A program made the position numbers and the translations under genes. Under the pieces are notes generated by a model that was not told where the DNA came from, did no database searches, and saw nothing but the letters and a program-made list of their open reading frames with translations. From NCBI GenBank assembly GCA_947168395.1, contig CAMVLT010000039.1, positions 1 to 36,008 on the forward strand: a DNA stretch of 36,008 bases, given 5' to 3'. The stretch comes from an uncultured Prevotellaceae bacterium. Its GTDB lineage: Bacteria > Bacteroidota > Bacteroidia > Bacteroidales > Bacteroidaceae. Shown in pieces: positions 24,523-34,700 of the stretch. Each line of letters begins with the position of its first letter. Within the stretch, counting starts at the first letter, position 1.

Positions 24523-26115
24523 TTACTTTATGATTTTCTTTCCGTTGACGATGTAGATTCCCCTCCGGGCGGGGGCTGCGATGCTGCGGCCGCCCAGGTC
24601 GTACCAGTGCTCAGTGCCGTCGAGGTCCACCGTGCGGAGGCTCTCAATGGCTGTAGTCTCACCTAAGGCCGTGCCTAAGCGGGCGGCGCTGCCGCCCACG
24701 ATGTAGCCGCGGAACGGCGGGATGTAGGCATCCGTGTTGGCGGTTGTCACCTTCTTCCACACGCCGCCGGCCTGCAGGATGTAGGCTCCGGCAGATGCGG
24801 CCTCGGCGTTGGCCAGGCCCGTCAGGGTGCCCTTCAGCGTATAGCCGCCGGCAGCCGAGCTGCCCGTGACGGCCTGTGTCAGGGTGACGTTGGCAATGTC
24901 AGCGGGGGTGATGTCCGTGGCAGCCTCGGCCACGGCCAGATACGGCGTGGCGGCTGCGGGGCTGGCCACCTCGGTGAAGCTGAGTGTCTCGCCCTCGGCG
25001 CCGGTCAGCTCATAGTACTTCACACCTGCGGTGGGCGGAGCGTAGGGCAGGCAGACCGTGCAGGCCTGGTCGGCGGGCAGCGTCCGCTTGTAGCTGAAGC
25101 TCTTTGCCACCAGGCCGTCGGCGATGATGCCGGCCTTGGGCGTGCCTTTCGTCTCGTCAACGCTGACATTAGTGTCGGCACCGTCCTTGCTGATGACGAT
25201 GATGCCGTCGCCCAGGTCAATCTTCACCTCTGCGTCCTCCGGGTAGTAGGCTTTGGAGCTGCCTGTCGTAGCCACGATATTGGTCAGTCTGATGGAGCCG
25301 CCGGCAAATCCCTCCGCCGCCTTTACGGGTACCGTCAGGACGGTGCCCTTACCAGCAGCGACAGTACCGAGGATGTAGCAGGTCATGGTCTCAAGATTCG
25401 GCAGGAAGATCTCGACGTCAACGCGCTCGGTCGTTTCGGGAGCACCGGCCAGTGCCAGGCCCTCGCTCACCTCGATGGTGGCCTGCAGGCCTGTCAACTC
25501 AATGCTGTTCTCTAACTGCACCTCCAGCAGGGCCTCGCCATCGGGGAGCAGGCAGAGGGAGGAGGGCGTGATGGTCACAATCGTCTTCACGTCAGGAACG
25601 GAAAGACTAACGGTGGCATTCTCAGACGCTATCTCCACCTCATTGCCGTCCTTGTCCTTGCCCTTGAAGCCGCTCAGGGTAATCAGGCTGCCGTCGGCCA
25701 GCTCATCGGTGGCCTTCACCACGATGGTGGCCACTGAGCCCGTTCCGTCACTGATGAGAGCGCCGACACCGGTAATCTTCATCTGACCAGTAGCCGGGTT
25801 CATCTGCGCCACAGCCATGCTTACGCGGCTGTTGTCGTACTTGATCCACTTCTTGCTTGCCTCCGAGCCTTGGTTCTGCACCTCCAGGCCGGCGGGCATC
25901 ACTATGTAGCCCTCCAGGGTCTTCAGGCCGCCCAGGTCAGTGTTCAGGTTCAGGGTGACGGTCTTGGTCTCGCCCGCCACGATGCTGAAGTTCTCGATGT
26001 GCACCTTGTTCTCGGCCAGGCCGGGCCCTGCCGTGCCGACGAGGCAGCACAGCAAGGCAAAGCGGACCGATAACAGGTTCTTGATATTCTTAACAATATT
26101 CATGTTACACTTCAT
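24523..26115 (-). CDS. Secreted protein with two cohesin-like modules and a C-terminal tag
   Basis: 530 aa. Signal peptide to about residue 34 (GPGLA-EN); ATG 26103 is an alternative start. The first cohesin-like beta-sandwich is at about 36-170 (HIENFSIVAGETKTVTLNL ... VGALISDGTGSVATIVVKA). The second is at about 178-300 (VTITPSSLCLLPDGEALLEV ... LTVPVKAAEGFAGGSIRLTN). A Prevotella-type beta domain follows (about 335-480, with ACTVCLPYAPP), then the short tag WYDLGGRSI...RRGIYIVNGKK. Cohesin-like folds bind dockerins in cellulosomes, but related folds also occur in other surface proteins. The next gene upstream carries a dockerin-like EF-hand loop. A binding role between the two is an inference. 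Confidence 0.7.
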   Translation of the reverse strand: MKCNMNIVKNIKNLLSVRFALLCCLVGTAGPGLAENKVHIENFSIVAGETKTVTLNLNTDLGGLKTLEGYIVMPAGLEVQNQGSEASKKWIKYDNSRVSMAVAQMNPATGQMKITGVGALISDGTGSVATIVVKATDELADGSLITLSGFKGKDKDGNEVEIASENATVSLSVPDVKTIVTITPSSLCLLPDGEALLEVQLENSIELTGLQATIEVSEGLALAGAPETTERVDVEIFLPNLETMTCYILGTVAAGKGTVLTVPVKAAEGFAGGSIRLTNIVATTGSSKAYYPEDAEVKIDLGDGIIVISKDGADTNVSVDETKGTPKAGIIADGLVAKSFSYKRTLPADQACTVCLPYAPPTAGVKYYELTGAEGETLSFTEVASPAAATPYLAVAEAATDITPADIANVTLTQAVTGSSAAGGYTLKGTLTGLANAEAASAGAYILQAGGVWKKVTTANTDAYIPPFRGYIVGGSAARLGTALGETTAIESLRTVDLDGTEHWYDLGGRSIAAPARRGIYIVNGKKIIK

Positions 26116-26150
26116 TTTGATAATTCATGGAATTCGTCAAATCCGTAGTG

Positions 26151-29100
26151 TTACTTGCGGAGCACCTTCACGCTCTTGCCGTTCTGGCCGCGCACGATGT
26201 TCACGCCCTTCTGCAGGGTCTGCTGGCGCTGGCCGCCCAGACCGAAGATGTCACCCTCGGCTGTTGCGGCAGTGGTCAGGCTGATGCCCGTGGCGTCGCC
26301 GGCCTGGCGGACGAAGAAGGCCGTGGCCTGCTGGGTCGAGAAGCAGATGTTCCCGATGCTGAGGCTGCCTTCACCCATCACGTCGATGTAGACTACTGGG
26401 CCGCTCTGCTCTGTGCCGAAGCCGATGATGCGCAAGCTGCCGTTGCGCAGCGTGCCGTTGCGCAGCGTCATCTCGTTCGAAGCTGCCTGCTCGCCTACCA
26501 CCTGCATGCTACCGGTGGTGACAACATCCATCTGGAATGCCGAGAACGCGCGGTTGCCCTCAAGGCTCAGGGCGTAGCGGGTAACGCCGCCGCCCAAGTC
26601 GTTCGTGCTGATGCTCATCACGGCATCCTCAGCATTTACAGAGGCACGGGAAGCGCTGGAAATCGGGTCACCCTCGGGAGTCAGTCCAACCTCCAGGTTC
26701 AACAGGGCCTGCAGGTCGGCGATGTTCACTTCACCGTCGCCGTTGAAGTCGTACTCGGCACCCAGTGACGTACCTGACAGCAGCAGTGGGATGAAGATTT
26801 CAGAGGTGACGGTCAGGCCGGTGGCCTTGAACTTCTTCTCCACGATGCCGTAGTAATTGCCGCCGAAAGTCAGCACGGCCATGTAGTCGCCGGCATGATT
26901 GACCACGTATGCGGCATTCTGCTTCACTTCGCTCTTGTCGAAGAACTCAAGTGTGTAGTCCTCGCCCTCAACAAGGGTCTTGCCGAACTTCTTCACCGTA
27001 AAGGTAGGAATGCCGTTTGAACCGGCTTCACCCTCGGTCACGTCGGTATCGACAATCTCCACGGGCTTCACGATGACTTGCGTCACGGCGTACATGCTTT
27101 CATAGTTGTTGTCGGCCATCACTACAACGTAGATGGTGGCAACGCCGGCACCCTGTGCGGTCACGACGCCCGTCTCGGGATCAACGGTGGCAACAGCTTC
27201 GTCGCTCGACACGAAGTAGTAGTTCTCCAGGTCGGTGGGACTGACTATCTTAACCGTAGCAGTCTGAGGATCCATACCGTAGGTCATGGTAATCTGCTCA
27301 GGATCAGCCTTGATCTCACCGTTGGCCCTGAGGATGCTGAAGGTCACGTCTTCCTTCTTGTCGGTGTAGTTGCCGATACCGGTTACAATCACCTTGGCGG
27401 TGTTGATGCCGGCCTTCACGTTGTCCTTGAACTCTAAGGTGTAGTGAGTACCCTCAGTCAGCACGTTCTCGCCGTCCTTCACGGTTACGTTGGGGAACTT
27501 TGCCGTGCCGTCGTAGGTGAACTCTTTCTTGTCAAGCTCCACGGTGAAGTCCTTGGCGCTCTTCTTCTGGATTTCCCAGTCAACTGTGGCAGAACCCGTG
27601 TAGTTGGTGTTCGCCTTGGCAGTCACGGTCAGGGTGTAGCTCTTGGCATCCGTTCCCTTATTGCCGCTTACGGTGTAGTTGGCAGCTGCAACAGTCAGGC
27701 CGTTCTTGGTAGTCACGGAGGTAATCTCCACCGTCTGCTCTGTGTTGTAGATGTAGGTCAGCTTGTTGTTCTTCAGCGTCACTGTCTGCAGCTCAGCGGG
27801 CTTGATGGTGTACGGTTCCGTCACACTGGTCTCAGAGTCGAAGTTGCCCTTACCTGTAATGATGGCCTTGGCCGTACCGGCATTCACGTTGTTGGTGTAG
27901 CTCACCGTGAAGTCTTTATCCTTCTCAAGCGTGTACTCAACTCCGTCCAGTTTCACCTTTACGGTAGCCGTCGGGTTCTTGGCCGTGCCGTCGTAGGTGT
28001 ACTCAGTCGGGTTCAGCGTCACCGTGGCTCCTTTGATGCTGGCGGCCACGATGTTCCACTTGGTGGAAGCCGTGCCTGCGTAGTTGCCCTTGCCCTGCAC
28101 GGTCAGCGTGTACTCGCCGACGTTCGTGCCCTTGTTGCCGCTCACGATGTCATAGTCGGCGGTGGTCAGCACCTTGGTGCCGGCCTTCACCTCCTTGATG
28201 GTGATAGTCTGCTCCTTGCCGTTGTAGGTCAGCGAGGTCGGGTCCACGGTCACCGAGGTGATGGCCAGATTCGTGATGCTGAATGTCAGCACGCGCGTAC
28301 CTTTATAATTACCCTTACCAGTGACGGTAGCCTTGGCGGTATTATTACCAACGTTGATGTTGTTGCTGTATGCCACAGTGAAGTCGGTATCGAGCGTCAG
28401 CTTCGCATTGTCCGACTTTCTGGTCACGGTTACAGTAGGCTTCTTCTCCGTGCCGTCATAGACGAACGAGGTGGGATTCAGCGATGCCGTGAAGTCGTCC
28501 TCGTTGCTGATGTCGGCGGTGCCGATGGTCCACTTCTTCTGGGCAGTGCCCTTGAAGTTGTCCTTACCGGTAACCTTGGCGGTGTACTCCTTGGCATCCG
28601 TACCCGTATTGCCCTCGATGGTGTAGCCGGTTGTAGGAACGGTCAGTTCGCCGGCCTTCACGGTCTCAGCGGGCTTCTTCTGCTTGCCGTCGTAGGTGAA
28701 CGATTCGGGATTCAGTATCAGCTCGCTCAGCGTAGCCTTCTGGATGGGAACATTGATGGTCTGCGGAGTGGTGGTGTTGTGGTTGTCGTCGCCGGTAACC
28801 CTCCACTGCACGGGATAGCCGTTCTCGTTGGCATCGGTCTTGGTGGGAATGGACTCCGACCAGGTACTTCCGTTGTCGATAGAGTATTCAATCTTGCCAC
28901 CCGTGGCGGTACCGCCGTTCACGAGTTCCTGGGGATTAGCGTTGTACACGAGGCCGGTCTTGCCAGTGGGAGCCTTCGTGACACTCGGGTCAACCTTCGT
29001 AATCTTGAACGTTACAGTGCGCTCGTCCTTGTAGTTGCCCTTACCCTTGATGGTCACCGTACCGCCGGTGGCCACGTTGATGTTCTCGCCGTAGCTCAGG

Positions 29101-29849
29101 TCGTAGTCGGCAGCGCCGAGCGTCACGCTGCGGTCGCCGTCCTTGACCACTACTGCCGGCTTGATCTGGCTGCCGGTGTAAGGCTGGTCGGCAATGGCGT
29201 CGACGCTGATCTTGTCGGCGTTGATGCTCTTCGGGACGATGTTGAAGCTCACCGTCTTCTGTCCGGTGAAGCCGCTGCCCTCAACAGCCTTGACGGTCAC
29301 CGTGCCGCCCGTGGCGACGTTGATGTTCTCGCCGTACTCGAACGTGAAGTCCGTGCCGGCGGCAAGCACCGTCTCACCGTCCTTCACCTCGGGCGTCGGC
29401 GTGATCTGGAAGCCGGTGTACGTCTGGTCGGGGATGGCGGCGATGGTGGCGCCGTCAAGCGACGTCGTCTTGTAGGTCACGTCTACCTGAACGTTGTAGC
29501 CAGGCATCTTCTCAATCTCATAGGTGAAGGCAGAGCCTGTTACGGGTTGCACCTTTATGAGATCTGCCGTAGTGGGCATTTCGCCACGTGCTCCGGCAAC
29601 GTTCCACGATGTGTAGCGCGTAGCCGTCACCTGGTCCACCTGCCAGCCGTTGGCCTTGGGCGCAATCTCGATGGTCACCTTATCTTTCTCATTAGCCGAG
29701 GTAACAGCCTTTCCGTTCACCTTGAAGGTGATGGTACCATGGTCTTCGGCGGTGGCCGTCTTAGTCAGGTCGTAAGCCTGTGCCGTCATTCCTACGCAAA
29801 GCAGCAGGAGCGTGGCCAACCAATATCTGAATGAATTCACTTGTTTCAT
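26151..29849 (-). CDS. Large secreted repeat protein: MBG-type repeats, Big_2, dockerin-like loop, C-terminal tag
   Basis: 1232 aa. Signal peptide 1-25 (TAQA-YD). A bacterial repeat domain is at about 27-130. Then about eight to ten beta-rich repeats of 75-90 residues (about 135-875) share TYDGT.KxPTVTV ... DFTVSYxNNxNAGTAKAxVTGKGNYKGT, the MBG (YGX/GBS-type) pattern. A Big_2 domain is at about 880-965 (SSDEAVATVDPETGVVTAQG). A single EF-hand/dockerin-like loop D1034-FNGDGEVNIADLQALLNL follows, then a cohesin-like segment (about 1080-1190) and the tag. It is likely a long surface or extracellular stalk or adhesin. DNA repeats make it prone to copy-number change. It starts 41 nt after the preceding gene's stop. 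Confidence 0.75.
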   Translation of the reverse strand: MKQVNSFRYWLATLLLLCVGMTAQAYDLTKTATAEDHGTITFKVNGKAVTSANEKDKVTIEIAPKANGWQVDQVTATRYTSWNVAGARGEMPTTADLIKVQPVTGSAFTYEIEKMPGYNVQVDVTYKTTSLDGATIAAIPDQTYTGFQITPTPEVKDGETVLAAGTDFTFEYGENINVATGGTVTVKAVEGSGFTGQKTVSFNIVPKSINADKISVDAIADQPYTGSQIKPAVVVKDGDRSVTLGAADYDLSYGENINVATGGTVTIKGKGNYKDERTVTFKITKVDPSVTKAPTGKTGLVYNANPQELVNGGTATGGKIEYSIDNGSTWSESIPTKTDANENGYPVQWRVTGDDNHNTTTPQTINVPIQKATLSELILNPESFTYDGKQKKPAETVKAGELTVPTTGYTIEGNTGTDAKEYTAKVTGKDNFKGTAQKKWTIGTADISNEDDFTASLNPTSFVYDGTEKKPTVTVTRKSDNAKLTLDTDFTVAYSNNINVGNNTAKATVTGKGNYKGTRVLTFSITNLAITSVTVDPTSLTYNGKEQTITIKEVKAGTKVLTTADYDIVSGNKGTNVGEYTLTVQGKGNYAGTASTKWNIVAASIKGATVTLNPTEYTYDGTAKNPTATVKVKLDGVEYTLEKDKDFTVSYTNNVNAGTAKAIITGKGNFDSETSVTEPYTIKPAELQTVTLKNNKLTYIYNTEQTVEITSVTTKNGLTVAAANYTVSGNKGTDAKSYTLTVTAKANTNYTGSATVDWEIQKKSAKDFTVELDKKEFTYDGTAKFPNVTVKDGENVLTEGTHYTLEFKDNVKAGINTAKVIVTGIGNYTDKKEDVTFSILRANGEIKADPEQITMTYGMDPQTATVKIVSPTDLENYYFVSSDEAVATVDPETGVVTAQGAGVATIYVVVMADNNYESMYAVTQVIVKPVEIVDTDVTEGEAGSNGIPTFTVKKFGKTLVEGEDYTLEFFDKSEVKQNAAYVVNHAGDYMAVLTFGGNYYGIVEKKFKATGLTVTSEIFIPLLLSGTSLGAEYDFNGDGEVNIADLQALLNLEVGLTPEGDPISSASRASVNAEDAVMSISTNDLGGGVTRYALSLEGNRAFSAFQMDVVTTGSMQVVGEQAASNEMTLRNGTLRNGSLRIIGFGTEQSGPVVYIDVMGEGSLSIGNICFSTQQATAFFVRQAGDATGISLTTAATAEGDIFGLGGQRQQTLQKGVNIVRGQNGKSVKVLRK

Positions 29850-29890
29850 ACTCTTTATGGTTTTATGGGTTCATATTTCAGTTAATTCAC

Positions 29891-31603
29891 TCATTTCACC
29901 ACTACCTTCTTGCCGTCGATGACATACATACCACGCTGTGACGGTTTACCCGTCAGACGGCGGCCCTGCAGGTCGTAGATGCCGTCAACTATCTGGGCGG
30001 CCTTCACCTCGCTGATGCCGGTTGCCTCGTCGATGGCGATGGTCAGGATGCGGGCGCCGGAGGCCTTCTCAAGCTCAATCCAGCAGCGGTGGGCGGGCTT
30101 ATCGCCGCCTCCGATGACATAGACGAACTCACGGCCGTTCTGCAGTACGTAGTAGTCCTTAGCAGCAGTCTGTGCGGCAGTGAATTCCTGTAAGCCGTCC
30201 GTACCCTTGTACTCGGAAGCGGGCGTCGGGTTGGCAGGTGTCAGGTCTTCCACGGTCTCCCACAGAGTGAACTCCGACTTGCCGTCCTCTTCGCCCCACG
30301 GGTTGTAGATCAGGAACGGATACTTCTTGGCCACCTTCTTCTCGGCGAGCTTCGTGATGGTAGCCTTGCCGTCGGTGGTAACAGCGGTTACAGTAGCCAG
30401 GTCGATGTCGTCGAAGGTCTCGACGGCGTTGTCATAGAACTGGGTGCCGAACTCTCCGGCAGCCACAGGCACAGTGTGCTTCTTCTGGATGTTGAAGTCA
30501 ACGTCGAACGAGTTGATGTAGCCACCCTCGGGAATGCCGGTGAACGTAGCCTTGTACTTGCCTACGCCGTTAAGCTCCTTATCGAAGCTCACTACGTAGT
30601 TTGTATTCTCAGTCATAGCCTTGGCAGGGTCGTTTATCACGTCCTGTAGCACGAAGGTCACGGCATCGGTCGTGCCGAAGCGAAGCGGCTCACCCTCTGC
30701 CAAAGGCAGCGGATCGGTGACATCCACCTTGTAGCTGATGTCGCGCAGCAGGTCGCTCTCGATATGGATGCTGTGGTTGGGCATCGTGAATGAGTAGGTA
30801 CCGTCAGCATTGGTGGTAATGGTAACGTCATCGGGCACGGCACGAACGTTGTTGAGGGCATAGCCTTCCTCCACGGTAGCGGTAGCCGTAATAGCTGTGC
30901 CCACCTTTGCCGTGTTGTTAGCCTCGGCGCCGGCGAACGTCATGCTGACCTTGCCGTCGTGGTCGTTATAGGTAATGCTATGCGGGGCGTTTTCGATGTC
31001 GAAGATCATCGTGGGCAGGAAATCTACGTATCGCTTCATGTCCTCATTGTTAACCTCGCTATAGGAACTGAAACTGTAGGATGCCAGACCAGTGTGCTTG
31101 TTGACCTTTATGCCATAGAAATCTACAGTACCACCTTGGAGACTCATCTCCTTTACGTACATACCGATGAGCAGATTGCCGCCCTTGTATTCGTAGGGAG
31201 TTTCAAATTCAACTTCAAGCTTGTCCTCGGTGGCATTTAGCACACCTGTATAAACAATAGAAGCTCCTTTCTGGCCGAAATAGGTCTTCGACGAGAACTC
31301 GCTTTCCTTAATTTCCTTCATGAACACCTCTGTAGAACCAATGTAGATACGTGGTGAGGAAGAAGCGATGAAGAAGGTCAGTTTGCTGATCTTCACACCC
31401 TCTAAGCCTTCCAGTAGAGACTTTTCCATCACGAATTCACACATCTGGTACGCACCGGCATAGATACCATAGACTGGCAGACGGCCGTCCGTGTCGGTAC
31501 CTTCGTTGACCTTAACCTCGGCAGCTCCAGCCATCGTCGTGCCTGCCAGAAGGAGTACGATCATGGCTAACAAGTGCCTAAATTCATGTCTTAATTGTTT
31601 CAT
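29891..31603 (-). CDS. Secreted adhesin-like protein with a C-terminal tag
   Basis: 570 aa from ATG 31603 (MKQLRHEFRHLLAMIVLLLAG...), giving a good signal peptide ending AGA-AE. The frame is open to 31684, but the extra N-terminal part is the translated terminator hairpin, so it is rejected. Residues about 30-190 form a beta-sandwich resembling the sugar- or adhesin-binding modules of Prevotella surface proteins (YAGAYQMCEFVMEKS, GGNLLIGMYVKEMS). A short bacterial repeat (about 205-270; VEEGYALNNVRAVPDDVTIT) and further beta domains follow. The end reads GIYDLQGRRLTGKPSQRG and MYVIDGKKVVVK, the tag shared with other secreted proteins here. Function unknown; surface or secreted location is inferred. 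Confidence 0.65.
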   Translation of the reverse strand: MKQLRHEFRHLLAMIVLLLAGTTMAGAAEVKVNEGTDTDGRLPVYGIYAGAYQMCEFVMEKSLLEGLEGVKISKLTFFIASSSPRIYIGSTEVFMKEIKESEFSSKTYFGQKGASIVYTGVLNATEDKLEVEFETPYEYKGGNLLIGMYVKEMSLQGGTVDFYGIKVNKHTGLASYSFSSYSEVNNEDMKRYVDFLPTMIFDIENAPHSITYNDHDGKVSMTFAGAEANNTAKVGTAITATATVEEGYALNNVRAVPDDVTITTNADGTYSFTMPNHSIHIESDLLRDISYKVDVTDPLPLAEGEPLRFGTTDAVTFVLQDVINDPAKAMTENTNYVVSFDKELNGVGKYKATFTGIPEGGYINSFDVDFNIQKKHTVPVAAGEFGTQFYDNAVETFDDIDLATVTAVTTDGKATITKLAEKKVAKKYPFLIYNPWGEEDGKSEFTLWETVEDLTPANPTPASEYKGTDGLQEFTAAQTAAKDYYVLQNGREFVYVIGGGDKPAHRCWIELEKASGARILTIAIDEATGISEVKAAQIVDGIYDLQGRRLTGKPSQRGMYVIDGKKVVVK

Positions 31604-31643
31604 AATCATTTGGTTTAAAGTTAATACAATAACTAAGATAAAC

Positions 31644-31681
31644 AAAAGAGGGTGCGCAAATGGCTTGCGCCGCGCACCCTC
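31644..31681 (-). terminator. Intrinsic terminator after the fimbrillin-like gene
   Basis: Arms GAGGGTGCGC (31648-31657) and GCGCACCCTC (31672-31681) with a 14-nt loop that can itself pair (GCGCAA with TTGCGC), followed by TTTT on the minus strand (31647-31644). It lies 46 nt after the stop at 31728. The arm sequence is the same as in the terminator at 24318-24348. Confidence 0.75.
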
Positions 31682-31727
31682 CATGAGAGTTTACCTTTAA
31701 GCGGGCTTTCCGCCTAACAGATTCGAT

Positions 31728-34700
31728 TTACTGCGGTGTACCCTTGAACAGAACTGCATACAGGATGCCGCTCAGGTACGGAGTAGACTGCATGAACTGC
31801 TTCACGTAGTAGGGCTGACCATTGATATAGACAGGCTTCTTCTGAGCGATGGGATCGATACCCGACTGACCAATCAGCGACTGAGTGGCAATCTCGCCAT
31901 CGTGTTTTTCACCGCTTCTGCGAATGAAGCTGTAGGTGCCAGTCCACCACTTACCGTCAAGCTTAACCTTTCCGTACTTCACAGCAAGATTATCGTCAGC
32001 ACCCTCAACGATGAACTGAGTCAGAGCAGTGTTAGCACCAGTAGCAATACTGATTTCAGTACCCTGGGTTGAAGTTACAGGCTCCTGATCTCCCGTACCT
32101 TCTGTTGTAACAGTCTTGGTGAATGCAATGGTACCGATGTAGAGACCAGTCATACCCTGCTTCTCATCGTACTCCTTCATCTGGTTGATGTCCTGATAGG
32201 TCACGTTGATCTTCAGACCCTTCACCTCATTCTGGTATGCACCATAGGTGTCGTAAGCCTCAGAGTTAGCGATGGTGACATCGTTCAGCGACTTACCAAG
32301 AATACCACCGATACCAGCGTAGCCGCACAGGGTAGCCTTAGAACCATCGACAACAATACCCTTGAAGTTGGCAGGACCATTGGCGAGACCGATAGCACCA
32401 CCGATGTGCTCAGCCTTCAGGTTGTTGACACCGTCAGAACCAAATTTGCCATTCAGGATAACCTTCACCTTCTCGAAGTTGATAGGACCGCCAACCTCGC
32501 TGGCAACCATACCCACATTCTGCAGATTAGCTTGAGCAGGAATAGTGCTCTTACCAGCGAACGACAGGTTCTTAACAGTCAGACCGTCCTTGAGCTGGCC
32601 TACTATGAAACCTTTACCAGTCAGGTTGATGTTGGTAATCTGCTTCTGAGCATCCTTCTCCTTGTCACCCATTACGGTGCTACCCTGAATGTTATAAGAA
32701 GCATTGTTCTTAATACCAGGCCACTCGAAGTTGTTCAGGTCAATGTGGCTGCGGATAATCGGGGTAACAGTTGTAATCTTATTCAACTGATAAGCCAACT
32801 GAGAGGCAGTCCAGATGTTACGTTGCTGGTCTATCACATAGTACTTAGCATAGTTGGCAGGAATCTGCTCGCCGTTCCAGATAGACTTGTTCTGCGGAAC
32901 CAGCAGGTCAGGATTCTGAACAGTACCGATAGCTGCGAATGCAGGCTTGGTACCGTGGTTCAGATTAACCTTGGTCTCGTTCTTGATGCTGGCAATGTAA
33001 CCTTCGTTCAGGAACAGAGCGTTGGTGCCCTCCTTACTCTTGGGTACGAATGTGAGCGTGTAGATAGCCTCACACTTACCCTCCTGCGGGTCAACAGATA
33101 CAGTAGCGTTGTGGCCAACTTCAACTTCCTCTGCAAACGACGGGCCTTCCATAGCGTAGTCATTGTCAGCATAAATCTTAGCGTTCGTATTTTCCTTCAA
33201 GTTCTCAACGCGAACAGCACCTCTCAGGTTGACATCATTCTCAGCCCACATGTTACCAGCAGCCTGGATGATACCATCATTCTCGGTGAAGAGATCAATG
33301 TCATTGCTTGCATAGACGGTGAATTTCACAGCCTCAGCAGCGTGCTGATTCAGGAACTCAGCCACCTCGTTGTTGACCTGATCGTTAATGATCAGCTTAC
33401 TCTTGTTAGAAGTGACAATCACCTTGCCATTCTCTGCATAGAGAGGACCATAGCCAGCAGACCTTGTAAGATAATCACCTATTCCTTCTTCAAAAATACC
33501 TGAAAGAAGGGCAGTCATATTAGCAAGCTCATCTTGATTAAACAATTCATAGATTAAATCACTCAGCTTGCCTCCAGAGTTGTTGTTGTATGCCAAGTCA
33601 AACATGTTAAGACCAACGTTGTTGATATCGATGTTTTTATCCTTTGTGAATACAGGACCGGAGATGAACGACTGGCCAGTTACTTTCACGCCGTCGTAGG
33701 CTGCGACAACACCACCCATGTTGCTAGAGCCGTCAGGTCTATGCATTGAAAGCCCATCTCTATCCACTGCTATCATAAGGCCTCTTCCGAGAACATCAAC
33801 CTTACCCTTGACACGGAAGTCACCCATTGCAAACGCATAATTGGATTCTTCATAGTTCTCCGGGTCGGATGTGCTGACAGTCAAGTTGACATTCTTAGCT
33901 GCCTTGGCATGGGCATCAATGTCACCAATGAAGTAACCGTTGATGTTAATAGCGGCAATACCCTTGTTCGTGTATCCCTCGGGTGCATCAGGAACCTTAG
34001 CCTTGGTAGCAGGAATAATGAGTCCATAAGGAGAACTGGTGTAAGCAATCACAGCATTCTCGTCAACGTTCAAAGCCTGGACGTTGTCAGAGAGGAACAT
34101 CTTATCACCCATCAGAATAGAGTTGATTGTCTGACCCTCTTCCAGCTCGATTTCACTGTCACCGAATGTGAACGAGGTAGCATCAACCTTCAGACCACTC
34201 ACAGGAGGTTCTCCTGTCGACAGGCTAGAAGTCATGTTCACAAAGCCGAATGCGCTCTTGTCAAGCTGAACATCCATGTCGAACTGCTTGGCATTCTTAA
34301 TCTTGGTTGCATCAGGAAGTTTGCCAATCAGCTCAACAGCAGGAGGCGTAACCTCAGAGTCAGTATCCTCATAAACCAACGTCAGTGTCTGCTTGTCCTT
34401 AGAAGCATATACACCATTCTGGAAGTCGATGGTAATCTTAATGTTCTTGTTGGGAACATAGATAACGTTGCATTTAGCGTTGATTTCAATCGGGTTCTTG
34501 GCAACCAGATTCAGCGTGCTACCTTCTGTAGCAGACTCGGCCAGCTGAGCCAGAACGTCGTTGATAGCGCAGATGTCCTTACCGTCAACGGCTGCATTGT
34601 ATTCCTCAGCATTGAACGTGTAACCACCGCGCTTGATAACCTTGTTCTTGCGCCAAAGCTCGGTATACTTCCCCTTCACGCAATCTTCAGTTCCTGAGAC

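Noticed and set aside
27444..29834. A 796-codon open frame on the plus strand opposite the MBG repeat gene
   Set aside because: It is the mirror of a repetitive, GC-biased gene; it lacks recognisable domains, while the minus strand has a signal peptide, repeats and a C-terminal tag.
26151..29849. Cellulosome scaffold
   Set aside because: Only one dockerin-like loop and no glycoside hydrolase in the cluster; the cohesin/dockerin idea is kept only as a testable interaction.
31604..31684. N-terminal extension of the adhesin-like protein
   Set aside because: The added residues translate a terminator hairpin; the ATG at 31603 gives a normal signal peptide.
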